A stretch of DNA of 64,000 nucleotides from Paraburkholderia sp. BCC1885 (GTDB lineage: Bacteria; Pseudomonadota; Gammaproteobacteria; Burkholderiales; Burkholderiaceae). A program made the position numbers and the translations under genes. The stretch is from NCBI RefSeq assembly GCF_900996235.1, contig NZ_CAAJGM010000066.1:62001-126000 (forward strand). The letters are read 5' to 3'. Below the pieces are notes generated by a model that saw nothing but the letters and a program-made list of their open reading frames with translations, searched no databases and was not told the DNA's origin. The first letter of the stretch is position 1. The number at the start of each line of letters is the position of its first letter. Below, piece by piece: positions 1-9,654 of this stretch.

Positions 1-145
1 CAAACAGTTTGACGCCAAAATCCTGTTCCAGCCGCCGCACGTGGTCCGAAATGGCCGGCTGTGTCAGCGACAACGCCTGTGCCGCCCTCGAAAAGCCACC
101 GTGTTCCGCGACCGCGTGAAACGCCCGCAATTGCGCGTATTGCAT
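1..145 (-). CDS. LysR-family transcriptional regulator, N-terminal part only (gene leaves the window)
   Basis: Reading the minus strand from the ATG at 145 gives 48 residues of a LysR helix-turn-helix: [20 protein letters not shown], then [20 protein letters not shown]. The effector domain lies outside the window. The gene is divergent from phnW across about 100 bases, the usual arrangement of a LysR activator and its target, so it probably senses 2-aminoethylphosphonate or a breakdown product. The family is certain from the HTH; the ligand is inference from context. Confidence 0.85.
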   Translation of the reverse strand, partial: MQYAQLRAFHAVAEHGGFSRAAQALSLTQPAISDHVRRLEQDFGVKLF

Positions 146-247
146 GTGCGCCTCGCTGTATCGATAAGTTTAAGTGATACCGACATCGATTATATCGATT
201 TTACCGATGCACCCAATTTCTGTACTGTGGCAGGCACTGAGACCTTC
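146..247. promoter_or_regulatory. Divergent LysR/phnW promoter region
   Basis: This 102-base gap is AT-rich compared with its surroundings. At 159-179 a TATC half-site and a GATA half-site are 13 bases apart, the general form of a LysR box. Several ATCGAT hexamers follow at about 185-199. It must hold the promoters of both genes, but the exact -10 and -35 sites are not clear by eye. Confidence 0.4.
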
Positions 248-1477
248 ATGGGACGTGCAAGCATGGACACCGCAGCAGTTGCAGGCATGGCAACCGTGGC
301 CTCGTGCGCTCCGCCGGCGAAAGGCGAGCCGTATCTTTTGACGCCGGGGCCTCTCACCACGGCGTTTTCGACCAAGCAGGCGATGCTGCGCGACTGGGGT
401 TCGTGGGACGGCGAATTTCGCGCGATGACGGCGCAACTGCGCCGCAGCCTGCTGGAGATCGCCGGCGACACCGCGGGCGACTACGATTGCGTGCCGCTGC
501 AAGGCAGTGGAAGCTACTGCGTCGAGGCCATGCTCGGCAGCCTCGTGCCGCGCGACGGACATGCCCTGGTGCTGGCCAACGGCGCCTACGGCAAGCGCAT
601 CGCGACCACACTGGGCTATCTCGGCCGCCGCCATACGGTTCTCGACAAAGGCGACTATCTGCCGCCGCGCGGTCACGAAGTGGAGCGCATGCTCGACGCG
701 GACCCAAGCATCACACATGTGGTCGCCGTGCATTGCGAAACCAGTTCGGGGATTCTCAATCCCATCGAAGAGATCGCCGCGGTCACCGCGAAACGAGGGC
801 GCAAACTGCTGATCGACTCCATGAGTGCGTTTGGCGCAGTGCCGCTCGATGTTCGTTATCTGCAGTGCGAAGCATTTGTCTCTTCGGCGAACAAGTGCAT
901 TGAAGGCGTGCCGGGTTTTGGCTTTGTGATTGCCCGCAAGAGCGCGTTGCGCGAAGCCAAGGGTCGCAGCCATTCACTCAGCCTCGACGTCCACGACCAA
1001 TGGGACGTGATGAACCGCACCGGGCAATGGCGCTTCACGCCGCCGACGCATACCGTCGCAGCCTTTATGGAGGCGCTGCGGCTGCACGCGCTGGAAGGCG
1101 GACAAAAGGGCCGGCTGGCCCGCTATGCGAACAACCGCGACGTGCTGGTCGCCGGCATGCAGAAGCTGGGCTTCGAGCCGCTGCTGGATGCGCACTGGCG
1201 CTCGCCGATCATCGTCACGTTCTTTGCGCCCGCCCATTCCGCGTTTCGCTTCGAGCGCTTCTACGATTTGATGAAACAGCAGGGCTTCATCATTTATCCG
1301 GGCAAGCTGACCGTGGTGGATAGCTTCCGCGTGGGTTGCATCGGCCAGGTGGATGCGGACGTCATGCGAGGCGTGATCGTAGCGTGCGAGCAGGCTCTGC
1401 GCACGATGGGTGTGGAACACGCCGCGCCACCCGACGCCGCGCTTGAAGAACGTCAGTTGTTGGCGCAACCAGTTTGA
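248..1477 (+). CDS. phnW: 2-aminoethylphosphonate--pyruvate transaminase
   Basis: PhnW is a cytosolic PLP aminotransferase of fold type I that moves the amino group of 2-aminoethylphosphonate to pyruvate, giving phosphonoacetaldehyde and alanine. The family start YLLTPGPLTT lies near residue 30. The PLP lysine is about K216 in SSANKCIEG, with the preceding acidic LLIDSMSAFG segment. From the ATG at 248 the protein has 409 residues, longer than the usual 365-370, because about 25 unconserved residues precede the core; ATGs at 263 or 287 are possible starts. phnX follows after 13 bases, so the two form an operon, with a LysR gene divergent upstream. Confidence 0.93.
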   Translation: MGRASMDTAAVAGMATVASCAPPAKGEPYLLTPGPLTTAFSTKQAMLRDWGSWDGEFRAMTAQLRRSLLEIAGDTAGDYDCVPLQGSGSYCVEAMLGSLVPRDGHALVLANGAYGKRIATTLGYLGRRHTVLDKGDYLPPRGHEVERMLDADPSITHVVAVHCETSSGILNPIEEIAAVTAKRGRKLLIDSMSAFGAVPLDVRYLQCEAFVSSANKCIEGVPGFGFVIARKSALREAKGRSHSLSLDVHDQWDVMNRTGQWRFTPPTHTVAAFMEALRLHALEGGQKGRLARYANNRDVLVAGMQKLGFEPLLDAHWRSPIIVTFFAPAHSAFRFERFYDLMKQQGFIIYPGKLTVVDSFRVGCIGQVDADVMRGVIVACEQALRTMGVEHAAPPDAALEERQLLAQPV

Positions 1478-1490
1478 TCCTCAGGATGTG

Positions 1491-2300
1491 ATGGCCATGA
1501 AACACGTAAAAGCAGTGATTTTCGATTGGGCAGGCACCGTGGTCGACTACGGTTCGCTTGCACCGATGGGCGCGTTTGTCGAGACCTTCGAACAGTTCGG
1601 TGTGCCAATCACCATCGACGAAGCTCGCGGACCGATGGGCATGGCCAAGCGTCCGCATATCGCGGCGCTGATGGCGCTGCCGCGCGTCGCAGAGGCATGG
1701 CAGGCCAAATACGGACGCGCGCCCAGCGAGCAGGACATCGACGCGATCTACGAAGTGTTCGTGCCGAAGAACATCAAGGTGGCCGCGAGCTATAGCCAGG
1801 TGATTGCGGGCGTCGCTGACGTGGCGACGGCGTTGCGTTCCGAGGATATCCGCATCGGCACGACGACCGGCTACACGCGCGAGATCATGGCGGAAATCAC
1901 GCCGGGCGCCGCCGCACAGGGATTCTCGCCGGACAGCCTGGTGTGCACGGGCGACACACCCGAGGGACGTCCTTCGCCGTACATGATCTACAAGACGTTG
2001 CCGCAACTCGGCGTGTGGCTCGCGAGGAATGCGATCAAGGTCGACGACACCGAAGTCGGCATCGAAGAAGGCATCAACGGCGGCACGTGGGCCGTTGGCG
2101 TGGCCGTGAGCGGTAATGCGTTCGGGATGGCCGAGGCCGATGTCAAAGCCCTGCCGGCCAACGAGTTCGCACGGCTACGCGCTGCGGCGGCGCGCAAACT
2201 GACTGCAGCGGGCGCGCATTACGTGGTCGACAGCGTCGCGGACCTGATGCCGGTGGTGCGCGACATCGAAGGACGGCTGGCGCGCGGGGAGCGGCCTTAG
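1491..2300 (+). CDS. phnX: Phosphonoacetaldehyde hydrolase (phosphonatase)
   Basis: PhnX is a HAD-superfamily enzyme that cleaves the C-P bond of phosphonoacetaldehyde to acetaldehyde and phosphate, the second step after PhnW. The nucleophile D12 is in VIFDWAGTVVD, and the Schiff-base lysine K53 is in MGMAKRPHIAAL, the position known for this family. Length is 269 residues, the usual size. The start chosen is the ATG at 1491, 13 bases after the phnW stop, with an AGGAT sequence upstream. A strong hairpin terminator follows at 2371-2410. With phnW the gene lets the cell use aminoethylphosphonate as phosphorus, nitrogen and carbon source. Confidence 0.94.
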   Translation: MAMKHVKAVIFDWAGTVVDYGSLAPMGAFVETFEQFGVPITIDEARGPMGMAKRPHIAALMALPRVAEAWQAKYGRAPSEQDIDAIYEVFVPKNIKVAASYSQVIAGVADVATALRSEDIRIGTTTGYTREIMAEITPGAAAQGFSPDSLVCTGDTPEGRPSPYMIYKTLPQLGVWLARNAIKVDDTEVGIEEGINGGTWAVGVAVSGNAFGMAEADVKALPANEFARLRAAAARKLTAAGAHYVVDSVADLMPVVRDIEGRLARGERP

Positions 2301-2370
2301 CCTGCAAGAGGCTTTAAATTGAGCCGCACCTCTGGCGCTGGCCCGCGCGGCCAGCACCCGCCCGCTCCAA

Positions 2371-2410
2371 CAAAAATCCCGCCTGAAAAAAGACAGGCGG
2401 GATTTTTTGT
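2371..2410. terminator. Bidirectional rho-independent terminator between phnX and the porin
   Basis: AATCCCGCCTG and its complement CAGGCGGGATT form an 11-base-pair stem around a short A-rich loop. A T-run follows on the plus strand and an A-run precedes it, so it can end both phnX and the convergent porin gene. Confidence 0.9.
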
Positions 2411-2446
2411 TTAGACATCCTATCTACGTGTCGCGTCGTCTCCGGC

Positions 2447-3619
2447 TTAAAATTTGTGCCGGATACCGACCATGCCCATGGCCTGCTTATTGGTCGACGC
2501 ATCGTTGCCGAAGTCGCCCATCGACGCGACCGCCGCGACCACGTCGCCCGACGTCGCGCTGATTGTATTGCCCGAGGCCTTTTGATAACCCGCCAGCACG
2601 TAGATGTCCGTGTGCTTCGACAGGAAGTAGTCCGCGCCGAAGCTGAACTGGTTATACGAGACCGTGACGTTATTACCGTTGCCCTTCGTGTAGTCGTAGC
2701 CCGCGCCGATAATCGTAGCCGGCGTGAGCTGGTAGTTCACGTACGCCTGGCCGGTATTGAATTTCGTGTTGTTCTGGTCGCCGAACGACGTCGCATAGTT
2801 GTTGTACTGCACATTGCTATACGACACGCCGAACGTGAAATTGCGGAACACGTAGTCGCCCGCCGCGCGAATGATCTGCATCGAGTTCGCCGAGACGAAG
2901 CCGCCGGTAATGGCCTCCGAATCGACAGCAAAGCTCGCTGCATCCGGGTTCAGTCCGTCGAACGACGCAGCGGTGCCATGGTCGCTGTTCGCGTGAAAAT
3001 AGCCGGCGGCGAAGCCGAACGGGCCGTGGTTATACGCAAGCGCCGCGGCGTAGGTTTGACCGCTCGCCGTGCTGCCCGGCACGCCTCCGAACGCATACAT
3101 CGCCGATGCCTGCAGGCCCGCGTAATTCGGCGTGGTGTATTTGATCGAGTTGTTGGTCCGGTAGCTATTGTCGTAGTTATCCATGTCGCCGGGTGTGGCG
3201 AAGGTGGGGCCGAAAGTGTCGTCGTTCGTCAGCGGCTGGATCAGGTCGATCAGCGGATCGTACTGACGGCCAAGCGTGAGCGTGCCCGTGCTGTCGCCCG
3301 ACAAGCCGACCATCGCCGTGCGGCCGAACATGCGTTGGCCCTGCCCGAGGCGGCCGTTGTCGATGTTAAAACCGCTTTCCAGCTTGAAGATAGCCGAGAA
3401 GCCGCCGCCCAGATCCTCCGTGCCCTTCAACCCCCACAGATTCGGCGACAGATTGCCGGCAGCCATTTCGAATGTGCCGCCCGAACGGTTCGCGCCCTGC
3501 TGATTGCCGAAATAGGCAATGCTCGTGTCCAGCGCGCCGTACAGCGTGACGCTGCTTTGCGCATGAGCGACCGACGTCATGGCTGCGAGTGATGCGAGTG
3601 CAAGAATGGTTTTTTTCAT
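2447..3619 (-). CDS. Gram-negative trimeric porin (OmpC-like, Burkholderia type)
   Basis: This is a 390-residue outer-membrane general porin. A signal peptide MKKTILALASLAAMTSVAHA is cut before QSSVTLYG, the typical first beta strand of Burkholderiaceae porins. The body alternates short hydrophobic strands with Gly/Asn-rich loops, and the protein ends GIRHKF, the aromatic C-terminal signal needed for BAM insertion. It is transcribed alone and converges on phnX. A paralogue of similar length lies at 61627-62790. Solute preference cannot be judged from sequence. Confidence 0.95.
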   Translation of the reverse strand: MKKTILALASLAAMTSVAHAQSSVTLYGALDTSIAYFGNQQGANRSGGTFEMAAGNLSPNLWGLKGTEDLGGGFSAIFKLESGFNIDNGRLGQGQRMFGRTAMVGLSGDSTGTLTLGRQYDPLIDLIQPLTNDDTFGPTFATPGDMDNYDNSYRTNNSIKYTTPNYAGLQASAMYAFGGVPGSTASGQTYAAALAYNHGPFGFAAGYFHANSDHGTAASFDGLNPDAASFAVDSEAITGGFVSANSMQIIRAAGDYVFRNFTFGVSYSNVQYNNYATSFGDQNNTKFNTGQAYVNYQLTPATIIGAGYDYTKGNGNNVTVSYNQFSFGADYFLSKHTDIYVLAGYQKASGNTISATSGDVVAAVASMGDFGNDASTNKQAMGMVGIRHKF

Positions 3620-4224
3620 GAAAATTTATCCAATTAAAGATACTGGTCCCGATCGACTATCCTGCGAAATCACTCGCAAACCGAATCTTCCAGTTAATCT
3701 GAAGCCCGATTTTCGAATCAATAATGCGGCGATCACACGCGTTGATTGCAAACCGCTTCTGACCACTGCGGCGCAAATATATCTGATGGTTTGATGTTCA
3801 AAAATCGACCCATATTGAAATTCTAATTTTCAATAAATTGAAATGATGATTTCGCAGACCCTGCAAGGCTGACGGGCGATCTGACGCGTTCTATATAATT
3901 GTTTTTTCGATCCGTGTTGGTTGATTGCCACACGAATGCTACTTACCGCACAGATATGAACGGCGGATTCTTCACGAATATCCTCGATACTGAGAGATCG
4001 TATTTACAAGAAGAATTGCATTGCTCCGCGGAAAATACAGCACTCCCTGATTGACGAATGACGTGACCGCCGGCGGGCGTTAATACCGCACGCTGCCCCG
4101 ATACTACCCAGCGCCACACCACGCCCTATCTCCGGTTGGCGATCAAAACTGGCGACGATAGAATCAATCCGCCTGGTGCGCCAGCCGGGCTGGCCGGTTC
4201 ACATGCTTACGTCTGGGAGCTAAC
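3620..4224. promoter_or_regulatory. AT-rich 605-base gap upstream of the porin, no gene seen
   Basis: No convincing coding region on either strand; the short open frames lack ribosome sites and family character. It holds the porin promoter and the promoter of the LysR gene at 4225. At 3814-3843 there are three copies of a 7-base element: ATTGAAA at 3814, its inverse TTTCAAT at 3828 and ATTGAAA again at 3837. This looks like a regulator binding site, identity unknown. Confidence 0.4.
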
Positions 4225-5133
4225 GTGGAAGTCAAGTGGATCGAAGATTTCATCGCGCTCGCGCAGCATCAGAGCTTTTCGCGCGCGGCGGAACTGCGTA
4301 ACGTCACCCAGTCGGGCCTGAGCCGACGCATTCAGGCGCTCGAACAATGGATCGGCGCCGAGTTGATCGACCGCAGCACATATCCACCGACGCTCACGCC
4401 CGCCGGCCGGCTGTTTCGGGAAGCGGCGGAAGACATTCTCGGCAAGCTGTTCGACACGCGCGCCATCATTCGCAGCGAGCAGCGCATGCCGGGGACGGGG
4501 CTGCAGATCGCCGCCGGTCACGCGCTCTCGGTGGGATTCGTGCCCGACTGGCTGCGGTCGCTGCAAAGCCGCTTTAGCGGGCTACGGGTGCGCATCGTGC
4601 CCACCAATGTGCACGATTCAATCCTGATGCTGGTCAACGGCAACTGCGAACTGATGCTCGCCTACGAGCATCCCGACTTACCCCTGCATCTCGACGCCAC
4701 CCGTTATCCACACCTGACCGTGGGCCATGACGTCTTCCTTCCCGTCTGCGCACCGAGCCGGCACTCCACGCCGTTATTCAGATTGCCCGGCACGCCCGGC
4801 CGCCCGCTGCCGCTGATCGGCTACAGCGCCACGACCTACTTTGCCCGCTGTCTTCATCTGTTGCTGCATCGCGCCAGCAAGAATCCCGCTTTGATTCCGC
4901 ACTTCGAGTCCGACATGGCCGACGTGCTCAAGAAACTCGCGCTCAACGGCGAGGGCATCGCGTGGTTGCCTAGGAGCCTGATCGAAGCAGAACTCGGCAA
5001 CGGCACGCTCGTCGCCGCCGGTGACCGCACCTGGCAGATGGATCTGCAACTGCGGCTCTATCGCGATCGAAACAACGACATGCAGCTGCTCAAGGACCTT
5101 TGGGAATATCTGGAGTCCCGCGTCGACGCGTAA
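4225..5133 (+). CDS. LysR-family transcriptional regulator, HypT (YjiE/QseD)-like
   Basis: The 302-residue protein has an N-terminal winged HTH (about residues 3-62, with FSRAAELRNVTQSGLSRRIQ) and a substrate-binding domain. The WIEDF start, the SRRIQALEQWIG segment and the GEGIAWLPRSLIE stretch near the end resemble E. coli HypT from memory; this is not a database result. The start is a GTG at 4225 with GGGAG seven bases upstream. It lies directly upstream of a symporter and racemase on the same strand, so it probably controls uptake and use of an acidic amino acid or C4-dicarboxylate. That role is inference. Confidence 0.85.
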   Translation: MEVKWIEDFIALAQHQSFSRAAELRNVTQSGLSRRIQALEQWIGAELIDRSTYPPTLTPAGRLFREAAEDILGKLFDTRAIIRSEQRMPGTGLQIAAGHALSVGFVPDWLRSLQSRFSGLRVRIVPTNVHDSILMLVNGNCELMLAYEHPDLPLHLDATRYPHLTVGHDVFLPVCAPSRHSTPLFRLPGTPGRPLPLIGYSATTYFARCLHLLLHRASKNPALIPHFESDMADVLKKLALNGEGIAWLPRSLIEAELGNGTLVAAGDRTWQMDLQLRLYRDRNNDMQLLKDLWEYLESRVDA

Positions 5134-5357
5134 CACGTCTCGAATCTTCCCCGCAGCAATCTATGCGGCTGCCGCATAGCGCGATGTCAAGGCCGCATCG
5201 CGTTCATTTTTTTCGTCTTTAGTATCCAGTCAAGTCTTCTCCACGAGGCGCTTCACGCCCGCGAAGAGGCGATGCACACGCACGTCTTTCCTTTCGCGAA
5301 AGACGTGTCCGATGCGCTTTAAGACGCCCGCAGGGGTCGGCAAAGAAAAGGACTGAC
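5134..5357. promoter_or_regulatory. Symporter/racemase promoter region with two perfect inverted repeats
   Basis: CTATGCGG and CCGCATAG form an 8-base palindrome with a 3-base centre at 5161-5179, just after the LysR stop. CACGTCTTTC and GAAAGACGTG form a 10-base inverted repeat with a 7-base centre at 5281-5307, about 50 bases before the symporter ATG. Either could be an operator or mRNA hairpin. An AAGGA ribosome site precedes the ATG at 5358. Confidence 0.5.
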
Positions 5358-6641
5358 ATGAAGAATCGCCTCACGTTTTATATAGCCGTGGGCATGATGC
5401 TCGGCGTCGCAGCCGGGTACGTGTGTCACGCGAATGCGCCGGATACCGCAGCCGCCAAAACCATGGCCGGTTATTTCGCTATCCTTACCGATATTTTCCT
5501 GCGACTCATCAAAATGATCATCGCGCCGCTCGTGTTCGCCACGCTCGTGTCGGGTCTGACGAGTATGGACAGCGGCCAGGACGTCGGACGCATCGACGTG
5601 CGCACAGTGGGTTGGTTTGTCTGCGCATCGCTGGTATCGCTCGCCTTGGGGCTCGTGCTTGCCAACGCCTTGCAACCCGGCGCCGGATTGCACATGGTCG
5701 CGAGCGGCGGCGATGTGAATACCGGCCTCAATACGGCCGGGTTGAATTTCAGGGACATCGTCACGCATGCGTTTCCGACCAGCCTGCTCGACGCGATGAC
5801 GCGCAACGACATCTTGCAGATCCTCGTGTTTTCGCTGTTTTTTGGCCTCGGGCTCGGCGCGCTGAAACGCGATGCACGCGTCAAAGTGGTGGTGCAGGCC
5901 ATCGACGGCATGGTGCCCGTGATGCTGCGCCTGACCGACTACGTGATGCGTGCGGCGCCGCTCGGCGTATTCGGTGCGATTGCTTCGGCAGTCACGTTGC
6001 GCGGTCTGGATGTCCTGCTCACCTACGGCAAATTGATTGGTTCGTTTTACCTGGGATTGGTGCTGCTGTGGGCGGCGCTCATCGGCGTCGGCTATCTGTT
6101 TCTCGGCAAGCAGGTCGGCGCGCTGCTGAAGGCGGTGCGCGAACCGGCCATGCTGGCATTTTCGACCGCCAGCAGCGAAGCGGCTTATCCGCGCCTGACC
6201 GAGCAACTCGAGAAGTTCGGCGTCGACAAGAAGGTGGTGGGGTTCACGCTGCCGCTCGGCTATGTGTTCAATCTGGACGGCTCGATGATGTATCAGTCGT
6301 TTGCGGCCATCTTCATCGCTCAGGCGTTCGGCATCGACATGCCGTTGTCGCAGCAGATTTTCATGCTACTGGTGCTGATGTTGAGCAGCAAAGGCATGGC
6401 CAGCGTGCCGCGCGGCTCGGTCGTGGTGGTCGCCGCCGTGGCGCCGCTGTTCCATTTGCCCACGGAAGGCGTGGTGATGGTGCTCGCCATCGACCAGATC
6501 CTCGATATGGGGCGCACAATGACCAACGTGATTGGCAATAGCGTGGCGACCGCCGTGATTGCGAAATGGGAAACGCGCCGTAACGACATCAGCGCCGCTG
6601 CTACAGCGGAATTCGAGCAACTTCAGAGCGAAGCGCAATGA
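5358..6641 (+). CDS. Dicarboxylate/amino acid:cation symporter (DAACS family)
   Basis: This is a 427-residue inner-membrane secondary transporter of the DctA/GltP family, taking up C4-dicarboxylates or glutamate/aspartate with H+ or Na+. It shows several N-terminal membrane helices, the hairpin segment SSEAAYPRL, the NLDGSMMYQ motif, the serine-containing SSKGMASVPRG loop and the C-terminal substrate segment DMGRTMTNVIGN. The family usual NLDGT motif reads NLDGS here. Its stop overlaps the racemase start by four bases (ATGA), which suggests translational coupling and a shared substrate, probably aspartate or glutamate. Confidence 0.9.
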   Translation: MKNRLTFYIAVGMMLGVAAGYVCHANAPDTAAAKTMAGYFAILTDIFLRLIKMIIAPLVFATLVSGLTSMDSGQDVGRIDVRTVGWFVCASLVSLALGLVLANALQPGAGLHMVASGGDVNTGLNTAGLNFRDIVTHAFPTSLLDAMTRNDILQILVFSLFFGLGLGALKRDARVKVVVQAIDGMVPVMLRLTDYVMRAAPLGVFGAIASAVTLRGLDVLLTYGKLIGSFYLGLVLLWAALIGVGYLFLGKQVGALLKAVREPAMLAFSTASSEAAYPRLTEQLEKFGVDKKVVGFTLPLGYVFNLDGSMMYQSFAAIFIAQAFGIDMPLSQQIFMLLVLMLSSKGMASVPRGSVVVVAAVAPLFHLPTEGVVMVLAIDQILDMGRTMTNVIGNSVATAVIAKWETRRNDISAAATAEFEQLQSEAQ

Positions 6642-8173
6642 CAGCAACGAAGCAGCCAGGCAAGCGCGTGTTCGGTGTGATCGGCGGCATTGGGCCGCTC
6701 GCCGGTGCGGACGTGCTGTTCAAGCTGATTCAGGCCAGCCTTGCGCGCACGGACGCCGAGCATTTCGACGTTGTGTTCGAACAGCATCCGTTTCGCCACG
6801 CGAGTGCGTCACGCGAGGCGACGACGGAGCGCAAGCTCTATATCTTCGACATGATTCGCGATTTCGAAGGTCGCGGCGTCACGGACATTCTGCTGCCGTG
6901 CTTTTTAAGCCATACGTTCATCCGGGAATTGCAGGAAAACGTTTCGGTGCAGATCGTCGATATGGTCGCGGCACTGCGTGCGCATGTGGTGCGCAGTTTT
7001 CCCGCTGTGCGCCGCGTCGGTGTCTTGACCTCGGACTATGTGCGCGATCAGCGGCTGTTCGAAGGGTATTTCGGCGCGCCGGAATTCGAAGTGCTGCATC
7101 CACGTCGGGACGCATTCGGCGACATCGATCCTGTCACCGAGGCTGTGTATGGCGCAGCCGGTATCAAGAGCGGCCGGCTGGACGGTGGATCCGCGGAACT
7201 GTTGCGCGCCGCATGCCTCGATCTGATCGCGCAGGGCGCTCAAGTAATCGTCTCAGGCGTGACGGAAATCGGACTCGTGCTCGATCGGATCGGGCCGCTT
7301 CGCGTGCCGGTCGTCGATTCGAATCTTGTCTACGCGCAATACGCAGTAACGGGGCAATACGATAAGCGCGAGCGGGCTTTCAAGGTTGGCGTCGTGGGCG
7401 GCGTGGGCCCTGCGGCTACGGCGGACTTCATGCAGAAAGTCGTGCGCAGCACGCCGGCTACGCGCGACCAGGATCACATCAAACTGTTGATCGAACAGAA
7501 TCCACAGATTCCGGACCGCACGGAAAATCTGCTGGGCAACGGCGCGGACCCGACCGTGTCGCTGTATGCGACGTGCAAGAAGCTCGAAGCGGGTGACGTC
7601 GACATCATCGCGATTCCCTGCAATACCGCGCATGCGTTCGTCGAGCGGATTCAACCGTATCTGAATGTGCCGATCATCAACATGATGACTGTGAGCGTTG
7701 ACTATCTGCGCGCCGCGTTTCCCGAACTGCGCGAAGTAGGCCTGCTGGCGACGACGGGCACGATCAGGAGCGGCGTCTATCGAAAGGCGCTGGAAGCGCA
7801 TGGACTTAGGCAGGTCGTACCGGGAGATGAACAGCAAGCGCGCGTGATGCAGGCGATCTACGGCAATCGCGGGGCCAAGGCGGGATTCACGAGTGGTGAA
7901 TGTGTTGATGACGTCATGGCCGCTGTCGATGAACTGAGCGAGCGCGGCGTTGAGGTGATTCTGCTCGGGTGTACAGAGTTGCCGCTGCTGCTGCCTGAGG
8001 GGAGCATTTACTCAGGCAGCGGGCGCGTTGTGCATCTGGTCGATCCGACGGATATTCTTGCAAGACGTTGTGTGGCGTATGCGCTTGGGGCGGTGGGGTG
8101 GAAAAGCGGCGCGCCTGAAGAAACCGTACATGAGCCGGGTCCGCTCGCGGTTAATCGCATCCCACTGCCTTGA
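6638..8173 (+). CDS. Tandem (double-domain) aspartate/glutamate racemase-family protein
   Basis: The 511-residue protein contains two Asp/Glu racemase-like domains, about residues 10-240 and 247-490, each opening with a [10 protein letters not shown] or [14 protein letters not shown] motif. The C-terminal domain keeps both catalytic cysteines, C328 in IPCNTAH and C445 in [10 protein letters not shown]. The N-terminal domain keeps C88 in LLPCFLSH but has V208 where the second cysteine should be (SGVTEIG), so it is probably inactive or altered. Family members are normally single-domain, about 230 residues. It is translationally coupled to the upstream symporter, fitting D-amino acid metabolism or racemisation of the imported substrate. 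Confidence 0.88.
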   Translation: MTATKQPGKRVFGVIGGIGPLAGADVLFKLIQASLARTDAEHFDVVFEQHPFRHASASREATTERKLYIFDMIRDFEGRGVTDILLPCFLSHTFIRELQENVSVQIVDMVAALRAHVVRSFPAVRRVGVLTSDYVRDQRLFEGYFGAPEFEVLHPRRDAFGDIDPVTEAVYGAAGIKSGRLDGGSAELLRAACLDLIAQGAQVIVSGVTEIGLVLDRIGPLRVPVVDSNLVYAQYAVTGQYDKRERAFKVGVVGGVGPAATADFMQKVVRSTPATRDQDHIKLLIEQNPQIPDRTENLLGNGADPTVSLYATCKKLEAGDVDIIAIPCNTAHAFVERIQPYLNVPIINMMTVSVDYLRAAFPELREVGLLATTGTIRSGVYRKALEAHGLRQVVPGDEQQARVMQAIYGNRGAKAGFTSGECVDDVMAAVDELSERGVEVILLGCTELPLLLPEGSIYSGSGRVVHLVDPTDILARRCVAYALGAVGWKSGAPEETVHEPGPLAVNRIPLP

Positions 8174-8363
8174 AGTCGATCAGCAGAGAATCGTTCGATC
8201 GATTCGACATGAGCGCCAAAGCCATTGGCCGACGAATGGATGCATACCCCTGCATAGAATCGTATATTGTCTCATCCGCCAACGCTCCCCCCGCCTCCTT
8301 TACAATACCTCCACTTTTTCTCCCTCGAACAACAGTCCCAACACCTCACCCACAGAGGTCATC

Positions 8364-9560
8364 ATGATCATTAAACCGCGCGTACGCGGCTTCATTTGCG
8401 TGACTACCCATCCCGCCGGCTGCGAAGCCAACGTCAGGGAACAGATTGACTACGTCACGGCCGCCGGCCCGATTGCCGGCGGTCCCCGGAAAGTCCTAGT
8501 GATCGGCGCATCGACCGGTTACGGTCTGGCTGCCCGCATCACTGCGGCATTCGGCTGTGGCGCCGATACCCTCGGCGTCTTTTTTGAGCGTGCCGGCAGC
8601 GACACCAAGCCGGGGACGGCAGGCTGGTACAACAGCGCCGCCTTCGAAAAATTCGCCACGGGCAAGGGCTTGTACGCGAAGAGCGTCAACGGCGACGCGT
8701 TCTCGGACGCGGTCAAGCAGCAGACCATCGAGATCATCAAGCGCGATCTCGGCAAGGTCGATCTGGTTGTGTACAGCCTCGCCTCGCCGCGTCGCACGCA
8801 CCCCAAGACCGGCGAAGTATTCAACTCGACGCTCAAGCCCATCGGCAAGGCCGTGACTCTGCGCGGCATCGATACCGACAAGGAAGTCGTCCGCGAAACC
8901 GCTCTCGAGCCGGCAACGCAAGCCGAAATCGACAACACGGTGGCGGTAATGGGCGGCGAGGACTGGCAAATGTGGATCGATGCATTGCTTGAAGCCGACG
9001 TCCTCGCCGACGGCGCAAAAACCACGGCGTTTACGTATCTCGGCGAAAAAATCACCCACGACATCTATTGGAACGGTTCCATCGGCGCGGCCAAGAAAGA
9101 CCTCGACCAGAAGGTGCTCGGCATTCGCGAGAAGCTGGCTCGCACCGGCGGCGATGCGCGCGTCTCCGTGTTGAAAGCAGTCGTCACGCAAGCCAGTTCC
9201 GCGATTCCCATGATGCCGCTGTATCTTTCACTGTTGTTCAAGGTCATGAAAGAACAGGGTACGCACGAAGGCTGCATCGAGCAGGTCTACGGGCTTTACA
9301 AGGACAGCCTCTATGGAAACGCGCCCCACGTCGATGACGAAGGCCGTTTGCGCGCGGACTACAAGGAACTCGATCCCGCCGTGCAGGCCCAGGTGCAACA
9401 ACTCTGGGACCAGGTCACAAGCGAAAACATCTATGCGTTGACCGATTTCACCGGCTACAAAACAGAGTTTTTGCGCCTGTTCGGATTCGAAATCAACGGC
9501 GTCGATTACGAAGCGGACGTGAATCCCGACGTGCAGATTCCCCACGTCGTGCAGGTTTAG
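8364..9560 (+). CDS. fabV: Enoyl-[acyl-carrier-protein] reductase (NADH), FabV type / trans-2-enoyl-CoA reductase
   Basis: FabV reduces the double bond of enoyl-ACP with NADH in the last step of fatty acid elongation, and is the triclosan-tolerant isozyme of FabI. The cofactor motif [11 protein letters not shown] lies near residue 50, and the family Tyr-X8-Lys catalytic pair is Y235 and K244 in [11 protein letters not shown]. Length 398 fits the family (about 397-402). The ATG at 8364 was chosen because [11 protein letters not shown] is the conserved N-terminus and AGAGG lies upstream; earlier in-frame codons give unconserved sequence. It stands alone in its own transcription unit. Confidence 0.96.
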   Translation: MIIKPRVRGFICVTTHPAGCEANVREQIDYVTAAGPIAGGPRKVLVIGASTGYGLAARITAAFGCGADTLGVFFERAGSDTKPGTAGWYNSAAFEKFATGKGLYAKSVNGDAFSDAVKQQTIEIIKRDLGKVDLVVYSLASPRRTHPKTGEVFNSTLKPIGKAVTLRGIDTDKEVVRETALEPATQAEIDNTVAVMGGEDWQMWIDALLEADVLADGAKTTAFTYLGEKITHDIYWNGSIGAAKKDLDQKVLGIREKLARTGGDARVSVLKAVVTQASSAIPMMPLYLSLLFKVMKEQGTHEGCIEQVYGLYKDSLYGNAPHVDDEGRLRADYKELDPAVQAQVQQLWDQVTSENIYALTDFTGYKTEFLRLFGFEINGVDYEADVNPDVQIPHVVQV

Positions 9561-9654
9561 TTCTATGCAGATGATGTGCCGCCAGTTCGCGGCACGAGGC
9601 ATTGCCGCCGCCGCGCAAGCGGGGCGCGCCAATGCCTGAACAGGAGCAGGCGTG

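Noticed and set aside
2456..3592. 378-residue open frame on the plus strand opposite the porin gene
   Set aside because: It is exactly antisense to the porin, reads as Arg/His/Val-rich GC-driven sequence, and has no ribosome site or family character.
3579..3794. 71-residue plus-strand frame across the porin start
   Set aside because: It begins inside the antisense of the porin signal peptide and runs into AT-rich promoter DNA with no coding character.
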